From Ligula intestinalis (Eukaryota; Platyhelminthes; Cestoda; Diphyllobothriidea; Diphyllobothriidae), in contig JAYGXS010000003.1 of assembly GCA_036362985.1 (NCBI GenBank), positions 1,573,605 to 1,637,604 on the forward strand: a DNA stretch of 64,000 bases. The letters run 5' to 3'. Both the position numbers and the translations under genes were made by a program. Shown here piece after piece: positions 1 through 10,559 of this stretch (within the stretch, counting starts at the first letter, position 1; each line of letters opens with the position of its first letter). The notes beneath the pieces were generated by a model. It was not told the origin of the DNA. It made no database searches and worked only from the letters and a program-made list of their open reading frames with translations.

Positions 1-1216
1 ACAGATGGACGATTGTTTTTCGAAAGGGAGCTCTTTTAAATCTAACACAGGCCTTCTGTTGTGTAGTTTTACAGAAACCAGAATATTTAACATATAGAAA
101 TGGTATTGCCATGGGCTCGCTATGCATGGGGCTCTGTCGATACTTTTTTTATTCGATGCTGAATGACAGTCTAGAAGAACAATGGGTTTCTGGGACTTAA
201 GTTGGTTACATTGTTAAACCACAAAGTTAAAAAGACTTATTTTGGTAAGGACTGATTTTACTGTGGAGCAGTAGTAATAAAATATTGTTTGAAGAAAAAC
301 TCGCACTCCTGAATCCATCCTTTTGTAAAAAGGTACAGTGTTTAATGACATAAATCTCAGTATGTTCAATCCTGCGATAACTTGTCTGAGACGAAGAATA
401 TCGTGTTCTCATGACAACTAGGAACCTTTTCGAAAAAGCAAATTGGACTTCTCGAATGAAATCGTTGAATTTTTACACTGTGTGCAACCCAAGTCGTGCA
501 GTACTAACCTATAGCATTAAACATATTTTTGAGTTTAAAACATCCGTGGGTTATAGTACAATGCCGATTGGTATTCAAAACACTCCCAGAACCGTGCGTT
601 ACGCTAGCATGAATTTTATACCCCATGGTGTACATTGATGGTTTTATTATTTTTGTTGGCTTCAGGGTTCTCCCAAGCAGTTTTCGTAAAGGCTTTTGCT
701 GTAAACTATGTCTCCTATTTGGTCCATTTGCAAGCCTGGAACAGGACCTAACATTACTCAAATCAAGCGAAATACGCCTCAGTATAAAAACTAACGTAGC
801 TCCTTTCCTCTTCAATGAAATGGTTACCACTGATTTTTAGAAAAAAATGGTCAAATCTCCCCATTTTCACTCTGATTTTGCTTTGGGAATTTTAAATAAC
901 ACTGGTTCTCATCATGGACCTATCCACAGTATTATATTTTTTTTCAACCTTAACTTATTATGGTAAGCATTTTACTCGATCCTATGCATATTAACATACA
1001 ACATTTGGTATGGATGTTTATTTAATTTGGCAATGTTTTCTCGACGTTTGGGTGGCCCAAATAGCAATTTTCCTTGAAAAATATCTGCAAGCTTACTTCC
1101 TTGATAAAGTTTTGTAAAACTGCTTTTCGACAGCTTTGCTAAACATATTAAACACCATATAAATGCACGCAAAACATTGTGAAGTATTCGCCGGAATGTC
1201 GACGATGATCTGAAAC
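1..1216. other. No gene recognised; AT-rich
   Basis: Only short chance frames with no family resemblance are seen on either strand. The sequence is AT-rich, with stops in all frames. It ends at the 5-bp duplication GAAAC (1212-1216) that flanks the following solo LTR. Confidence 0.5.
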
Positions 1217-1714
1217 TGTTATAATCTTGTGTGCACCTGCGTCGATACTGGTTATTTCCCCAGTTTTATGTTAGGAAAGGAAGGCAGACATCAGCTCTGT
1301 CTTCTGTGTGTCCAGCAGCTTTTCCTGTCTTCGTCAGCAGCGAGTGTTCTACCGTCGATCTAGTCTCGGCAGCAGAATCTCGTGTAGGGCAACAGAGTCT
1401 CGTGTCGCTAGCAGCAGAATTTCGTGTCCCCAGCAGCAGAGTGCCACCTCCAGCGTTGGCAGCGTGTTAAAGAACCGTTAGTTTTTTGTGCTCTATTTGC
1501 CCCTCCGCTAGTGGCCAATGTGAGCAGTCATCGTGTGGCGTCCTCAGCGTGACACGTCGCGCCAATGCGGCTGCCCTTGCATCCTGGCATGTTGACCCTC
1601 TGGAGGTCACGTTCTTGTCCCATTCTGCCTGCCTCTGCTGGCATGTGGACTTCCTTTGTTCGCCTGTCCTCGAGACTGTTCGGCTTTTTCCTCGCCTGCT
1701 GTGACATCCTAACA
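1217..1714. mobile_element. Solo LTR (about 498 bp) with 5-bp target duplication
   Basis: The segment starts TGTTATAATC and ends CATCCTAACA, so it has the TG...CA termini and a 5-bp terminal inversion (TGTTA/TAACA) typical of retrotransposon LTRs. It is flanked on both sides by GAAAC (1212-1216 and 1715-1719), a perfect 5-bp target-site duplication. A diverged relative lies inverted at 23458-24033. No internal gag/pol lies next to it, so this is probably a solo LTR left by LTR-LTR recombination. The superfamily cannot be told from the LTR alone. The interior is GC-richer than its surroundings and carries short CAGCAG-type runs. Confidence 0.78.
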
Positions 1715-1719
1715 GAAAC

Positions 1720-2469
1720 AAATTGCAATCTGATACCACAACTACAGTAAAGAAACTTGGCCAAAAGAGATTTTCTTTTAATACGCACGAAATGATATTT
1801 GCTACACATGCCGTGTCGTATGACCATTCCATGTACATTTTATGGTCCCAGTTACAATTACAGCAATTCTTTATTATATTTTTACAATTTGAGGCTTTTC
1901 CAAGTTGGTATTTCTAAACAAAATTACATCTGCTTGTACATCTCTAAGTTTGTTTACTATTTTTCCACCGGTTTTTTTACATGCCGGTTGAGGAGTGATT
2001 ATCACCCTTTCATCAATTTCGACAGAATCGATGAGTTAGGTTTTTTGGTGTAGTACCGTATATCCACTGGTGGATTAACTACACTCAGTATTTTTAAAAT
2101 TGTTAGTATGCAGGTGTCTTAAACGCTTACTTTCTTATATTTTTTTAGCCGAAATACATAGGAAACGGCACACGAGGCTATGTTTTTACTACGTGCAATT
2201 TCCACTAGCTCTCCGCTTCATTCGGTAATAAGTGGGTGGCAATGGGACATTTACCTTCCTATTTTATCACAATACTGCCATCTCACAATTAAAAAATAAG
2301 CTGGAATAATTTTGGTCGAGGGTTCACAAAGGCCGGCGTTAGATGCAGTACTCCGTATTGGTTTTGCGTGGGCTTGAGAACGTGAACCATCAAAATCCCA
2401 TTAGGACCTCGTGTGTGATAATGTGGCTTCTGGCAGAGTCGTATTAACCAAAAATGTAATATTCAATAG
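1720..2469. other. No feature recognised
   Basis: AT-rich sequence between the solo LTR and the first Penelope-like fragment. No coding similarity was recognised on either strand. Confidence 0.4.
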
Positions 2470-2830
2470 AGGTGAATATGTGAGTTCCAGGAAACAGTTC
2501 AGAAGAAAGAGATGCGACCACTGGAACAAACGTTTTATTTTCCAGACGTTTCAGCTTTCATCGGGAATCCCTAATCAAAGCTAATGGTACAATATTATAA
2601 GTCATGCGCACATATGGGTTAAACATGCACAGATTGGACAGTATTTGTAGTTTTAAGCGGTCATCCGCGTGCCAGATATCATTATTCACTCCTGCAGCCA
2701 ACATTGGGTCTTAAACGGTTTGGTGATGGCTTGACAATCCTCATTCGACTTCGCGTTTGCGACTTCCTCGTCCTTGTCGGATGTGGGCCTGGTATTTGCG
2801 CGACAATGACGTTCGTTGTTGTAAGGATTG
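2470..2830 (-). mobile_element. Penelope-like element (PLE) subfamily A, 3' end
   Basis: On the minus strand this reads the last part of the subfamily A PLE: the S/N/D-rich tail after the GIY-YIG nuclease (SNPYNNE...), the stretch CQAITKPFKTQ, a 3' UTR, a hammerhead-like motif and the tail that ends near GGAACTCACATATTC. The same tail recurs at 29130, 34230, 40245 and 45330. It is 5'-truncated and abuts a plus-strand copy head to head, so the two 3' ends point outward. PLEs are retroelements that encode a reverse transcriptase and a GIY-YIG endonuclease. This copy is non-functional. Confidence 0.72.
2541..2578 (-). ncRNA. Hammerhead-like motif of PLE-A, degenerate core
   Basis: The minus strand has stem II GGGATTCC paired imperfectly with GAAAGC, followed by GAAACGTC. 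The expected CTGATGA reads TTGATTA. It aligns with the same motif in five other PLE-A copies in the window. Confidence 0.4.
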
Positions 2831-2837
2831 CTGATGA

Positions 2838-3438
2838 GCCGTGGCAGAAAAACGCTGGAGTACTTTACTGGATCTGGTTCAGTTGTGGGCAAAGCAACTA
2901 AGTTGGAGAAACCAGAAGATTACTCGGGACGCGAGTGGCCGAGCATGCAGCGGGATTGAAGAAGAACGACGCCAACTCCCAGGTTGCGGCTCACTTGACG
3001 GGACCCGGTTATATTTTCAAGTTTTACGAGACCGAAATCCTCGCAAGAGGTGACAACCGCGTGAGCCGCGAGCTGCTTGAGTCATTGTACTCGGGCCTCC
3101 TGTCCATCATCAAGCGCCACGATGTGGCATGCCCATGCGGCGTACTGATGCATTGCCTGAGCAAGAGAATCAGTCACGTGGGAAGGGCCTCGGTTCAATA
3201 ACATGACGAAAATACTTGAGACACAAACGGTGGCTTCAGGAGTGGATAATTACAATAGGCACACGGGTGACCCCTACGAACTATAAATACCGTGCAATCT
3301 GTGCATGTTTCGCCCCTATCTGCGCATGACTCTGAATATTTAACCTTTACGTATGATTAAAGATTGCCGGCGGAATCCGGAACATCAGGACAATAAAACT
3401 TGGTTCAGTGAACGCATCTCCTTCTTCTGAATGTTATG
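2838..3438 (+). mobile_element. PLE subfamily A, GIY-YIG domain and 3' end
   Basis: One reading frame runs from about 2840 to 3201: GVLYWIW (GIY-like), SCGQSN, then VGET, then RVAEHAAG and EILARGDNRVSRELLES, as in PLE C-terminal GIY-YIG endonucleases. A TAA at 2899-2901 sits where other copies have the tyrosine of the YIG half (they read NYVGE), so the catalytic motif itself is broken. The 3' UTR, a hammerhead-like motif and the terminal CTTCTTCTG tract follow. The reverse-transcriptase part is absent. It lies head to head with the minus-strand copy immediately to its left. Confidence 0.78.
3351..3390 (+). ncRNA. Hammerhead-like motif of PLE-A, degenerate core
   Basis: ATGATTA replaces CTGATGA; stem II is AGATTGCC/GGAATCC around CGGC, then GGAACATC. 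The catalytic G8 position is T. It sits in the PLE 3' UTR just before the ACAATAAAA tract. Confidence 0.42.
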
Positions 3439-3499
3439 TAATGTAATATTCACTCTCTCGCCCCGCTCTACCTTGAAGCAGCCGCACAGGAGCAAGTAG

Positions 3500-3790
3500 G
3501 GTAAGTAGAAAGTATTGCCGGCAAAGACAATGGAGACTGTAACGGCCAATTCTGACTCTTTTTCCGTCATCAGTTAGTCATCTTCAAACCAAAGTTTTAC
3601 CTCATCCGAGGTTCGGTGGCTCAACTATTAGAGCGTTACACTTCTGATCAAAAGATCACGGGTTCAAACCTCGTGTAGGGCATCACTTTGGGTTAGGTAC
3701 GACTGGCTGGTGAGATTTAACAAGCCCGAAAGGGTAATTTCAGATTTTCTTGTCTTTGCCGACAGTACTTTCTGCCAAAACTTTAATTCT
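3500..3790 (+). mobile_element. tRNA-headed hammerhead SINE, foldback form (locus 1)
   Basis: The centre (3608-3675) is tRNA-like: a box A match (TGGCTCAACTATTAGAGCG, 3617-3635) and a box B match (GGGTTCAAACC, 3660-3670). To its right is the SINE body with a hammerhead-related segment (3701-3750). To its left (3515-3585) is an inverted copy of that body ending in the same GTCTTTGCC motif. It matches loci at 46, 50 and 63.5 kb. It is too diverged to be a working tRNA gene. Family knowledge: Schistosoma S-alpha is a tRNA-related SINE with a hammerhead. Confidence 0.68.
3534..3579 (-). ncRNA. Hammerhead-like motif in left arm of SINE locus 1
   Basis: The minus strand reads GACTAA, CTGATGA (complete), a weak stem II (CGGAAAAAGAGTCA), GAA, then TTGGCCG and a TTACAGTC segment able to pair with GACTAA. 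The nucleotide after GAA is T instead of A. The right-arm copy at 3701-3750 has CTGGTGA instead of CTGATGA and looks inactive. Confidence 0.45.
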
Positions 3791-4189
3791 TAGCAAGCGG
3801 TTTCACCAATAACACAAGGAAGACCTTATTACCCACTTCCAGCTAAGCAATTATCATAAGTTGTTGACACCCGAAACCAGACATGGCAGGCCGGCAGGTT
3901 ATGCGGGTTGGCTATGATTTGAATAGCATTCAACTTGAAAAGGCGTTCGTCGATTTACCCTGATCACTTGATGGAAGTCCGACAACTCTGGATTGCGGTA
4001 TAGGGACATCACAGACAAACACGATGTTATAAGCAATTTTAGAGGGTCCTTGGGATATTTATGTCATATGTATTTCGGTAACAATACATCATAGTGATTT
4101 CGCTGTAAAACATTGTATGATTTGGGACTTGCCGTCCAACCTCACCAGATGACTTCTTCATCGCACCTAAAGCACGCGGCAGAATTCGT
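3791..4189. other. No feature recognised
   Basis: Mixed-composition spacer between the SINE and the single foldback arm. No gene or RNA was recognised. Confidence 0.35.
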
Positions 4190-4545
4190 GCAACATACCT
4201 ACATATGCGAAAGATTGATAATCTTTCGCGAACCAGCATTGAGTGAGGTTGTGATACTGATTATGTTTTATTATATTGTGAAATCATTTTAGTCACGAAA
4301 ACATGCGGGCTTTTTAACGAGCTTCGTTCTGACCACTAACAAAATGGTTCTACTGTAAAAAGTAATAATTTACGAAGTATTCACTTTTGTCGTTGGTTTT
4401 GACTTTTTCATAAATTCAAATATATTCTATGGAAAATATGCACGAAAAATTGTTTCTTGTACTCCTTTGGTAGCAAATTACGCCTTCTTTAAATTCATAT
4501 TTGGAGAAAGGGTATCCTTCAGTTTCAGAGGTTTGTGGAGGCATT
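4190..4545 (+). repeat. Single arm of the foldback repeat
   Basis: The sequence aligns with the left arm of the foldback element at 34770-35075 and with the inverse of the right arms at 35385-35715 and 21598-21895. Shared landmarks are ATTTTAGTCACGA, GGCTTTTTAACGAGCTTC, CTAACAAAA, a TTCAAATATATTYTATGG stretch and TTACGCCTTCTTTAAATT. No partner arm lies beside it. No coding capacity. Confidence 0.62.
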
Positions 4546-5242
4546 TGAGCTTTCTCGCTAGGCCCTTTTACGCTTCCCGGATTTCTTTCCTGCACAGCAA
4601 CGTTATCAGAATATCAAATTAATGCATCCTAGGTTTTATTTGAAGTTCACAGCGTTTTTATCCTGCGCCCTGTTGCTGGCTGCAGGCCGGGCGGACATTG
4701 GCGAATCAGTCGGCTTCTTCGTCGTCACTGTTTTTTATATTCCATGAAAGTTAACTTACGATATAGTCAAATTTCCTCACTGATCTATTTACGTCGATAT
4801 TTGGTTATTTTTTCAAGCCATTATGGTGTTTGCAATGAGAACTGGGGACTTTCATCGTCACTTCCATTCGCATCTTCTTATCTCCCTTATTTGCTTTTCA
4901 TCAGGAAACATCTTGAATATCCTCGGCTGCTCAGTCGAATATATCTGTAATTAATTGCAAAGCTGAGACCCCCTGCCATCTGAAAATGGCCTGCATAAAT
5001 ATTGATTTTTCCGGCTCCATTGCAGTCGCGGAGGATTTTGCATCCTCGATCACAGTGGAATTGTTTTTTTTTCCTTTCAAAACCTATTTGACGCAAGCTG
5101 TCAGAACAACTTAAGAAAATATATGCATACAACAAAAAGGGCAGCCTATCCGTCATGGATGCTCCAGTTATAACCCCGCACATCACCTGTCAGCCATAAG
5201 TCTATGCCATTGGCGTGTGCAAGGCCCCGGATCACAGGAATT
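4546..5242. other. No feature recognised
   Basis: No gene, repeat family or RNA was recognised here. Confidence 0.35.
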
Positions 5243-6215
5243 TCAATAAACAATCCGTAAATTCTGGTTAAATATGGTTATAAAAAACAGAATTTGCGTG
5301 TCTAGCACAAAAACAACATGAATTCGGATGCTAAAATAAACGTATAGCCGGGTGCGTTTACGTCTGATATGGATAGCACGCCTAGAGGCGCCATGACGCA
5401 GTGTGCAGTACTGGTGACAGTCATTTCTTGTCACTAGACATAGTGGTGAAATTTTCTTTTGAATGATATCTACGTATGACACTTCATTTAATTGAATGTT
5501 CATTGGCGTTAAAAGACTCTTCATAATAGCAGTTTAACTACTGTTCTGAATTTAGCTGAATTGTATCAGATAGGTGTAAAATTTACCATTGAAATTGCAC
5601 TGCCTAATTACTTTTTAAACAAGTGAAGTACGTGGGGGCAGCTGAAAGTAATAAATTATATTTTACTTTGAACAAGAATTTGAGCACGCAAACCATGGCT
5701 GCCTATAAAGCCACATATGAGGTAGCATTTGCAACCGTATAAATTTAATGAGTGCATATAATGAACAAACAGTGATCCAAGAAATAAAATCAACGGATTT
5801 CCAATTAATAATCGTGGACAGGGTTGAGGGACGTGGAAACTCCTCAGGGAAGGACTAAGAATGTTGTGATAATGGCAAAACTGTGAACGGGCTTTCACAA
5901 TTTTGAGCTTTTGATAAACATATGAAACATCACCAAGAGAAAAACAGAAAATTACTACTTAATTTCTACTGTCATATACTCTACAGTCCTCGAGAAAGAC
6001 TGATATATCAACGGGTTGTTCCTAACTTCTCTACAGAGCGTATAGCGATCACTCTATTCTTTGGGTTTGACCTAACTTTGACTCAAATTTAGGCAGTCGC
6101 CCGTAATAAGCCATTCACTCTAGCACTCGTCATATTTTAATTAAAATAAGCCTAATAAAACGTGTTAAGGTCAGTGTCACACGATTCACGATTTTGAATG
6201 GTAGGACGGTTTCCA
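5243..6215 (+). repeat. Tandem segmental duplication, copy 1 (about 970 bp)
   Basis: This stretch is collinear with 6276-8705 once two insertions in that copy are removed. Landmarks occur in the same order in both: AACRATCCGTAA, GTGCGTTTACGTCTGATATG, GAGGCGC, CATAATAGCAG, AGTAATAAATT, GGCCACATATG with GGGACGTGGAAA, TTATTCCTAAC-like text, GCGATCACT, and TGTCACACGAT. No coding frame is conserved between the copies, so the duplication is probably of non-coding DNA. Confidence 0.7.
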
Positions 6216-6520
6216 ATCGAGTCATGATAAAAATGGCAAAATGTGACTAGATAAGACTGGCGAATCAATCTTATGCTGATAAACGATCCGTAACTTCTGC
6301 TTGAATAGAATTATAAAAACTCGGGGTTGTATGTCTTGCGAAGGCGAAAAAAAAACAGTCTAGCAAAAAAAATCAAAATGTAGTCAGCTTGCAAAGTACA
6401 CGTGATGCACGGTGCGTTTACGTCTGATATGGACAGCACGCCGAGAGGCGCGATGATGTTGATTACTGATGACAGCCTCCGTCATTTGGGTTTTCACCAT
6501 TCATTGTCATTAGACATAGA

Positions 6521-7178
6521 GAGAAAGAGAGAGAAATGCTTTATTTTTTAAACGTTCAAGTTCAATTTCGATCAGGCTTTTGCTGGAATTACCTCACCTA
6601 CTGTAAGTTTGATTGCTTCGCAGATCTGGTTTGTGGAATTGAGTTACCTTACGCTAACAGAGAGTGGAACCATCCATTCGGATACAAAAGTGCCTTATTT
6701 TGAAGGCAACATCCAACATTTTCGGCAAAAATGGCTTCATTCACGGAGAGCAAGAAATAACGTTATGTAAAGTGACATAGGATGCTCAAAAATTAATGGT
6801 TTATCCGACATCCATACCTGTTATGGAGACAGGTCGGCTTTTAGCTTCTGAATTTCAGTTTCTTCACACGCGACGTAGCGTGTGGGAGTATAGAGTGCTG
6901 ATATACCTATGTACGGCAAGACACGTATTGAAAACTTTGGCGCATACTACGAAAAGATTTTGCAGCCATTATTTCAGAGTTGAGTGGCTGAGTGACCTCA
7001 CCAAGAATGCGATCAGCAATTTGCTTGACGATTTAAAAGTATCACTGCATTATATTATCAGCTAAAAACACAAGAAACACCAGCAGCTGAAGAGAGCATT
7101 CGGAGGAACCGTTTAAAAATGGCAAGGTCTTTTTCAAATAAGGCTGGAAAGATAACTGGGGGGCAGTAAATAATGAGG
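6521..7178 (-). mobile_element. CR1/jockey-like LINE, 5'-truncated 3' tail
   Basis: Homologous to 56148-56640, which is the 3' part of a LINE whose reverse transcriptase is recognisable at 57240-57650. On the minus strand the element ends in a (TC)n tract, seen here as the GA-rich stretch 6521-6537. It breaks the duplicated unit between CATTAGACATAG and GTGTCTTTCAAAGG, which defines its borders to within a few bases. No open reading frame remains. Confidence 0.6.
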
Positions 7179-7539
7179 GTGTCTTTCAAAGGATATCTTA
7201 GTGTTCCACTTCTTATTATTAAATGTTTTCTGGCGTTACAAGACACCTCATTATAATAGCAGCACAAGCTCTCTTTTGAATTAAATCGATTTTTATTGAA
7301 AATGTATAAAACGTACTAACGATATTGCATGACCTAATAAGTTTTAAAATGAGTTGAGTACGCAGGAGTAACTGAAAAGTAATAAATTCTCTTGAACGTT
7401 TAATGAGTAATTTGGGTGTACCTCTTAGGAATTCCCGTGGTGAAGCATGGCTGTCTACAAGGCCACATATGGGAAAGCATTCTGCAATCTTATAAATCTT
7501 AAGGGACGTGGAAATGCCCGTGGGGAAAGACTTATGGGT

Positions 7540-8275
7540 ATTAAGGCTAATACGGTTAACCCTAACACCTACAATCTTCGAGGCCTAGTTCCTTAGGAGA
7601 TAGGCAAAGTTTTAGGAAGGCCATAGTAGAAGGAAGAAATTATTGTGTACACAGGATGGAAAATAGATAGAGAGAATGTTGACTCGCGGAGTAGTGCGTC
7701 TGCTCCCTATTCGGGTGGGCTCCAGAGTCCAGAGAGCATCAGGAAGCGCTGGCAAATGCTTTGTCCCGGGGTTCAATGACAACGTGGGCCAATGACAGCG
7801 TGGGCCAATGACAGCGTGGGCCAATGACAGCGTGGGCCACTGACAATTAGCGCCTAGCCCCAAGAGGCGGTGGGCACACAGGCAGGCTAGATGAGACATG
7901 CGTCTGCGGCTGGTTTTGGATTCTAAGTGGCTGCTAGGGCCACTCCAGACTGAGGACTGTAAAATGTATGTTCTCAACATATGTTTATTTAGCAATTCAT
8001 CATCATCACGCCCGTACAATTTCAGAGGTGCTGAAAACCGTACAGTTTGACAGGGTTAATACGTCTCTTTCGAGTGCAAATCATTGGCTTTAAGCCATCC
8101 GCATGGTGAGATCGGCGTGTAGAGTACCGTGGGGGGAGGGAAGAGAATAAGGATAGGTTTTGAACACTAGTCATGGATCGCGTAAGTGGACGGAAATTTT
8201 CTGTCATTTACACGGAATGAACGGCTATAACAAGAGGTGGGGTGATATGCGATCGCCTGCATACCGACTTAATTA
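7540..8275 (-). mobile_element. SINE-bearing insertion block
   Basis: This block is absent from the homologous place in duplication copy 1. On the minus strand about 7555-7900 reads as the tail of the window's commonest SINE-like family (TGTACACAATAA, then CTACTATGGCCTTCC, then CTCCTAAGGAACTAGGCCT). The remainder (7900-8275) is unassigned, but TAAGTGGCTGCTAGGG recurs near 31985. The ends are approximate. Confidence 0.5.
7774..7844 (+). repeat. 16-bp minisatellite, four units
   Basis: Four tandem units of CAATGACARCGTGGGC (7774-7789, 7790-7805, 7806-7821, 7822-7837) and a partial CACTGAC. Units 2-4 are identical and unit 1 differs by one base. It lies inside the SINE-bearing block. Confidence 0.9.
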
Positions 8276-8705
8276 TGAATTGGTGAAAACATAGGGTCGC
8301 TAAATGAATTGTAAATATAAACATGGGAATTTTTGCAGAACCTAGGGCTGTGTGAAAATGGTACAACTGAGAACGCGCTTTCGATATTTCGAGGTCTGAA
8401 TAATCGCGTGAAAAATGACAAATAAAAACAGAAGACTGCTGATTTTTCTATTATCATCATCCCATTCTGCTCCCGACCCAAGTCTGGTGCATCAAAGAGT
8501 TATTCCTAACTTTTGTATGGTGCGTACAACGATCACTGTATGCTCTGGGTTCGATCTCATTTTGAATCAGATGTACAGTGGTATCCGTAATAAAACATTT
8601 ACTCCAGCAGAGATCATTTTCTAATGAAAATCAGCCTAATTTAATGTGTTAATGTCAACGTCACACGATCCAATATTTTCAGCGTTAGAGCGTTTAACAA
8701 TCTGG

Positions 8706-10559
8706 TTGGGGAGCAAACAGTATGGCGGGGAGGTCGCGCAAAATGCCAAAGTTGTCCAAACACTGAAAAATCACACACAAACTCGCATTAATGCATCTAC
8801 GAAAACTTCGAAATAATAAATAACATAAGGCAGATTTGTTTCTTGAAATAAATACAAAAAAGTTCTAATGGTTTTCTTAGAAAAAAACAACTTTCGTTTA
8901 TTAGCGTTCAGTTTCCGCAGGCATATAAAATATCCATAAATTATAACAATAAATTTAAGTGCTTTCCTAAGTCGCATGCCTACATAGTTTAAACATATTG
9001 GCGTTAGTTTAATACAGTGGCCTAGAGATTAACCTTTTAATTCCGGAAAATTTTCGATGATTTTCTTCGTTTTCATTGGCCGTATAGCACAATGTTTATC
9101 AAAAAGTGGTTTGCTTCTTACGTGCTTAGTAGCATGGGAAATTTATTGAATATCAAACTGCTCATGATTCAGCCAAAATTATTGCCTATTACAGTCAATT
9201 AACTAATAAAATAAGGTTGTTTTCCCTTCTTAAAGGCATTATCGGTTTATATCCACTCAGTAAATCAAAATAACGTGACCAACTATATGTTGAACTACCA
9301 AGTCACATTTTGTCATTAAATTTACATGAATTCCTGGACATACTGCACTCGTCTCGTTGTGCCTTGCATCTCAATCTAGAGAGCTCGCAGACAGTTTCAT
9401 AGCGACGTATAATATATGATCAAGTGAAACCGACAAAAGCAAGGGAGAACGGAATAGCAATTTAAGGATGTGTGTGTTCTTTTAATTGAAGGTTCTTCGG
9501 TATTACATTACGCACCTTAACAGCAGCAGGCGTACTAGATACTTCAAACGTGAATTTATAGCATATATTCGTTTCCTCGTCTTTTAATCTTCCTCACACT
9601 CACCCCTCTTTGCACAAGCAAACTTCTCCGCATTCTGTACTGTTTCAAGGAAGCGCCAAAATTGTCTTTACCACGCAAATTCCTCTTCTTTCTCTCCAAG
9701 CAACTGTGTCAGCATCTGCTATAATGTGAGTAAGCTGTGATAGACACTTTACAGGAAAAATGCTCACTTCTGGCGTGACATTTGAAGTCGCCTGAGCGTT
9801 GTCAATGGCAATCACAAAACAGAGACATTATTCCCTCGCCCGCATTGCTTCTCCGACGTGAAATCTGGACCGATTTGTTTGTAAAAAATGCAGTATTTTA
9901 ACTATTACTCCTCGTCATAAATTTGGGCTAATACGGCTTTACGAAACTCAGTATACTTTTAGAAGACGCTGTAAACACATACGCTTCCCCCCCTAGCGCT
10001 AATTCGTAGCCCCTCAAATGGCAGTTCGACTGTCAAAAGCAGCAATTTTGACCATGCATCACATGACGTGAACGTTGGACTGTGAAGGGGCTCTGAATGA
10101 AATAGAACTGCGCAGCATCCATCACTGGTTGTCCTCCCTTCTCCCTAACCAACTGGCTTTAATGACAAACCCATGCTAGGAAAATTTGGGAGGAAAGGGG
10201 TGATGCAGTGGCTGACAAATCTAACCAGTCCGCCCACGCTCGCCATGCCAGCTCCTAAAGCCTGCGTTGGGCTTTCACGGAGGCGGTTCAGACCGCAGCG
10301 TTTGCGAGGTTGTCAAAATACAAACTGAGTTCGATTGTCAGCACTCCGATCATTCAGTCCACTTATGCAGCAATTCACCCATTGCTATCGGTGGGCGATG
10401 GCACAGGCACTTGCGATGCGTCTACTGCACTTCTTCTTCCATCAGCCTCCTTAGTACGGAGCCAAAAGGACTGCAAGTGGTGTCGGACACACACAATACT
10501 CGAATCCCACCGTGGAACTGTCATAGAGACCCTGTTAAGAAGAAACTATCAAGGAATTA
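8706..10559. other. AT-rich spacer, no gene recognised
   Basis: About 1.85 kb of AT-rich sequence without recognisable coding, RNA or repeat features on either strand. The GC content rises after about 9960. Confidence 0.4.

Larger units (their letters stand above)
6276..8705 (+). repeat. Tandem segmental duplication, copy 2, split by two insertions
   Basis: The second copy of the 5243-6215 unit, in direct orientation and about 60 bp downstream. It is interrupted by a minus-strand LINE 3' tail (6521-7178) and by a block of about 735 bp (7540-8275) holding a minus-strand SINE and a short tandem repeat. Identity to copy 1 looks moderate by eye, so the duplication is old and both insertions came later. 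Confidence 0.68.

Noticed and set aside
3608..3675. tRNA gene with box A and box B
   Set aside because: The acceptor and anticodon stems do not pair convincingly, and the same sequence recurs with SINE flanks at 46, 50 and 63.5 kb. It is a SINE head.
6521..6540. Simple (GA)n microsatellite
   Set aside because: It is the 3' tail of a minus-strand LINE, as shown by the matching tract at 56152-56170 next to homologous LINE sequence.
7612..8019. 135-codon open frame on the minus strand with repeated residues
   Set aside because: The repeats come from the 16-bp minisatellite and the rest lies in SINE sequence. There is no domain and no homologous copy with the same frame.
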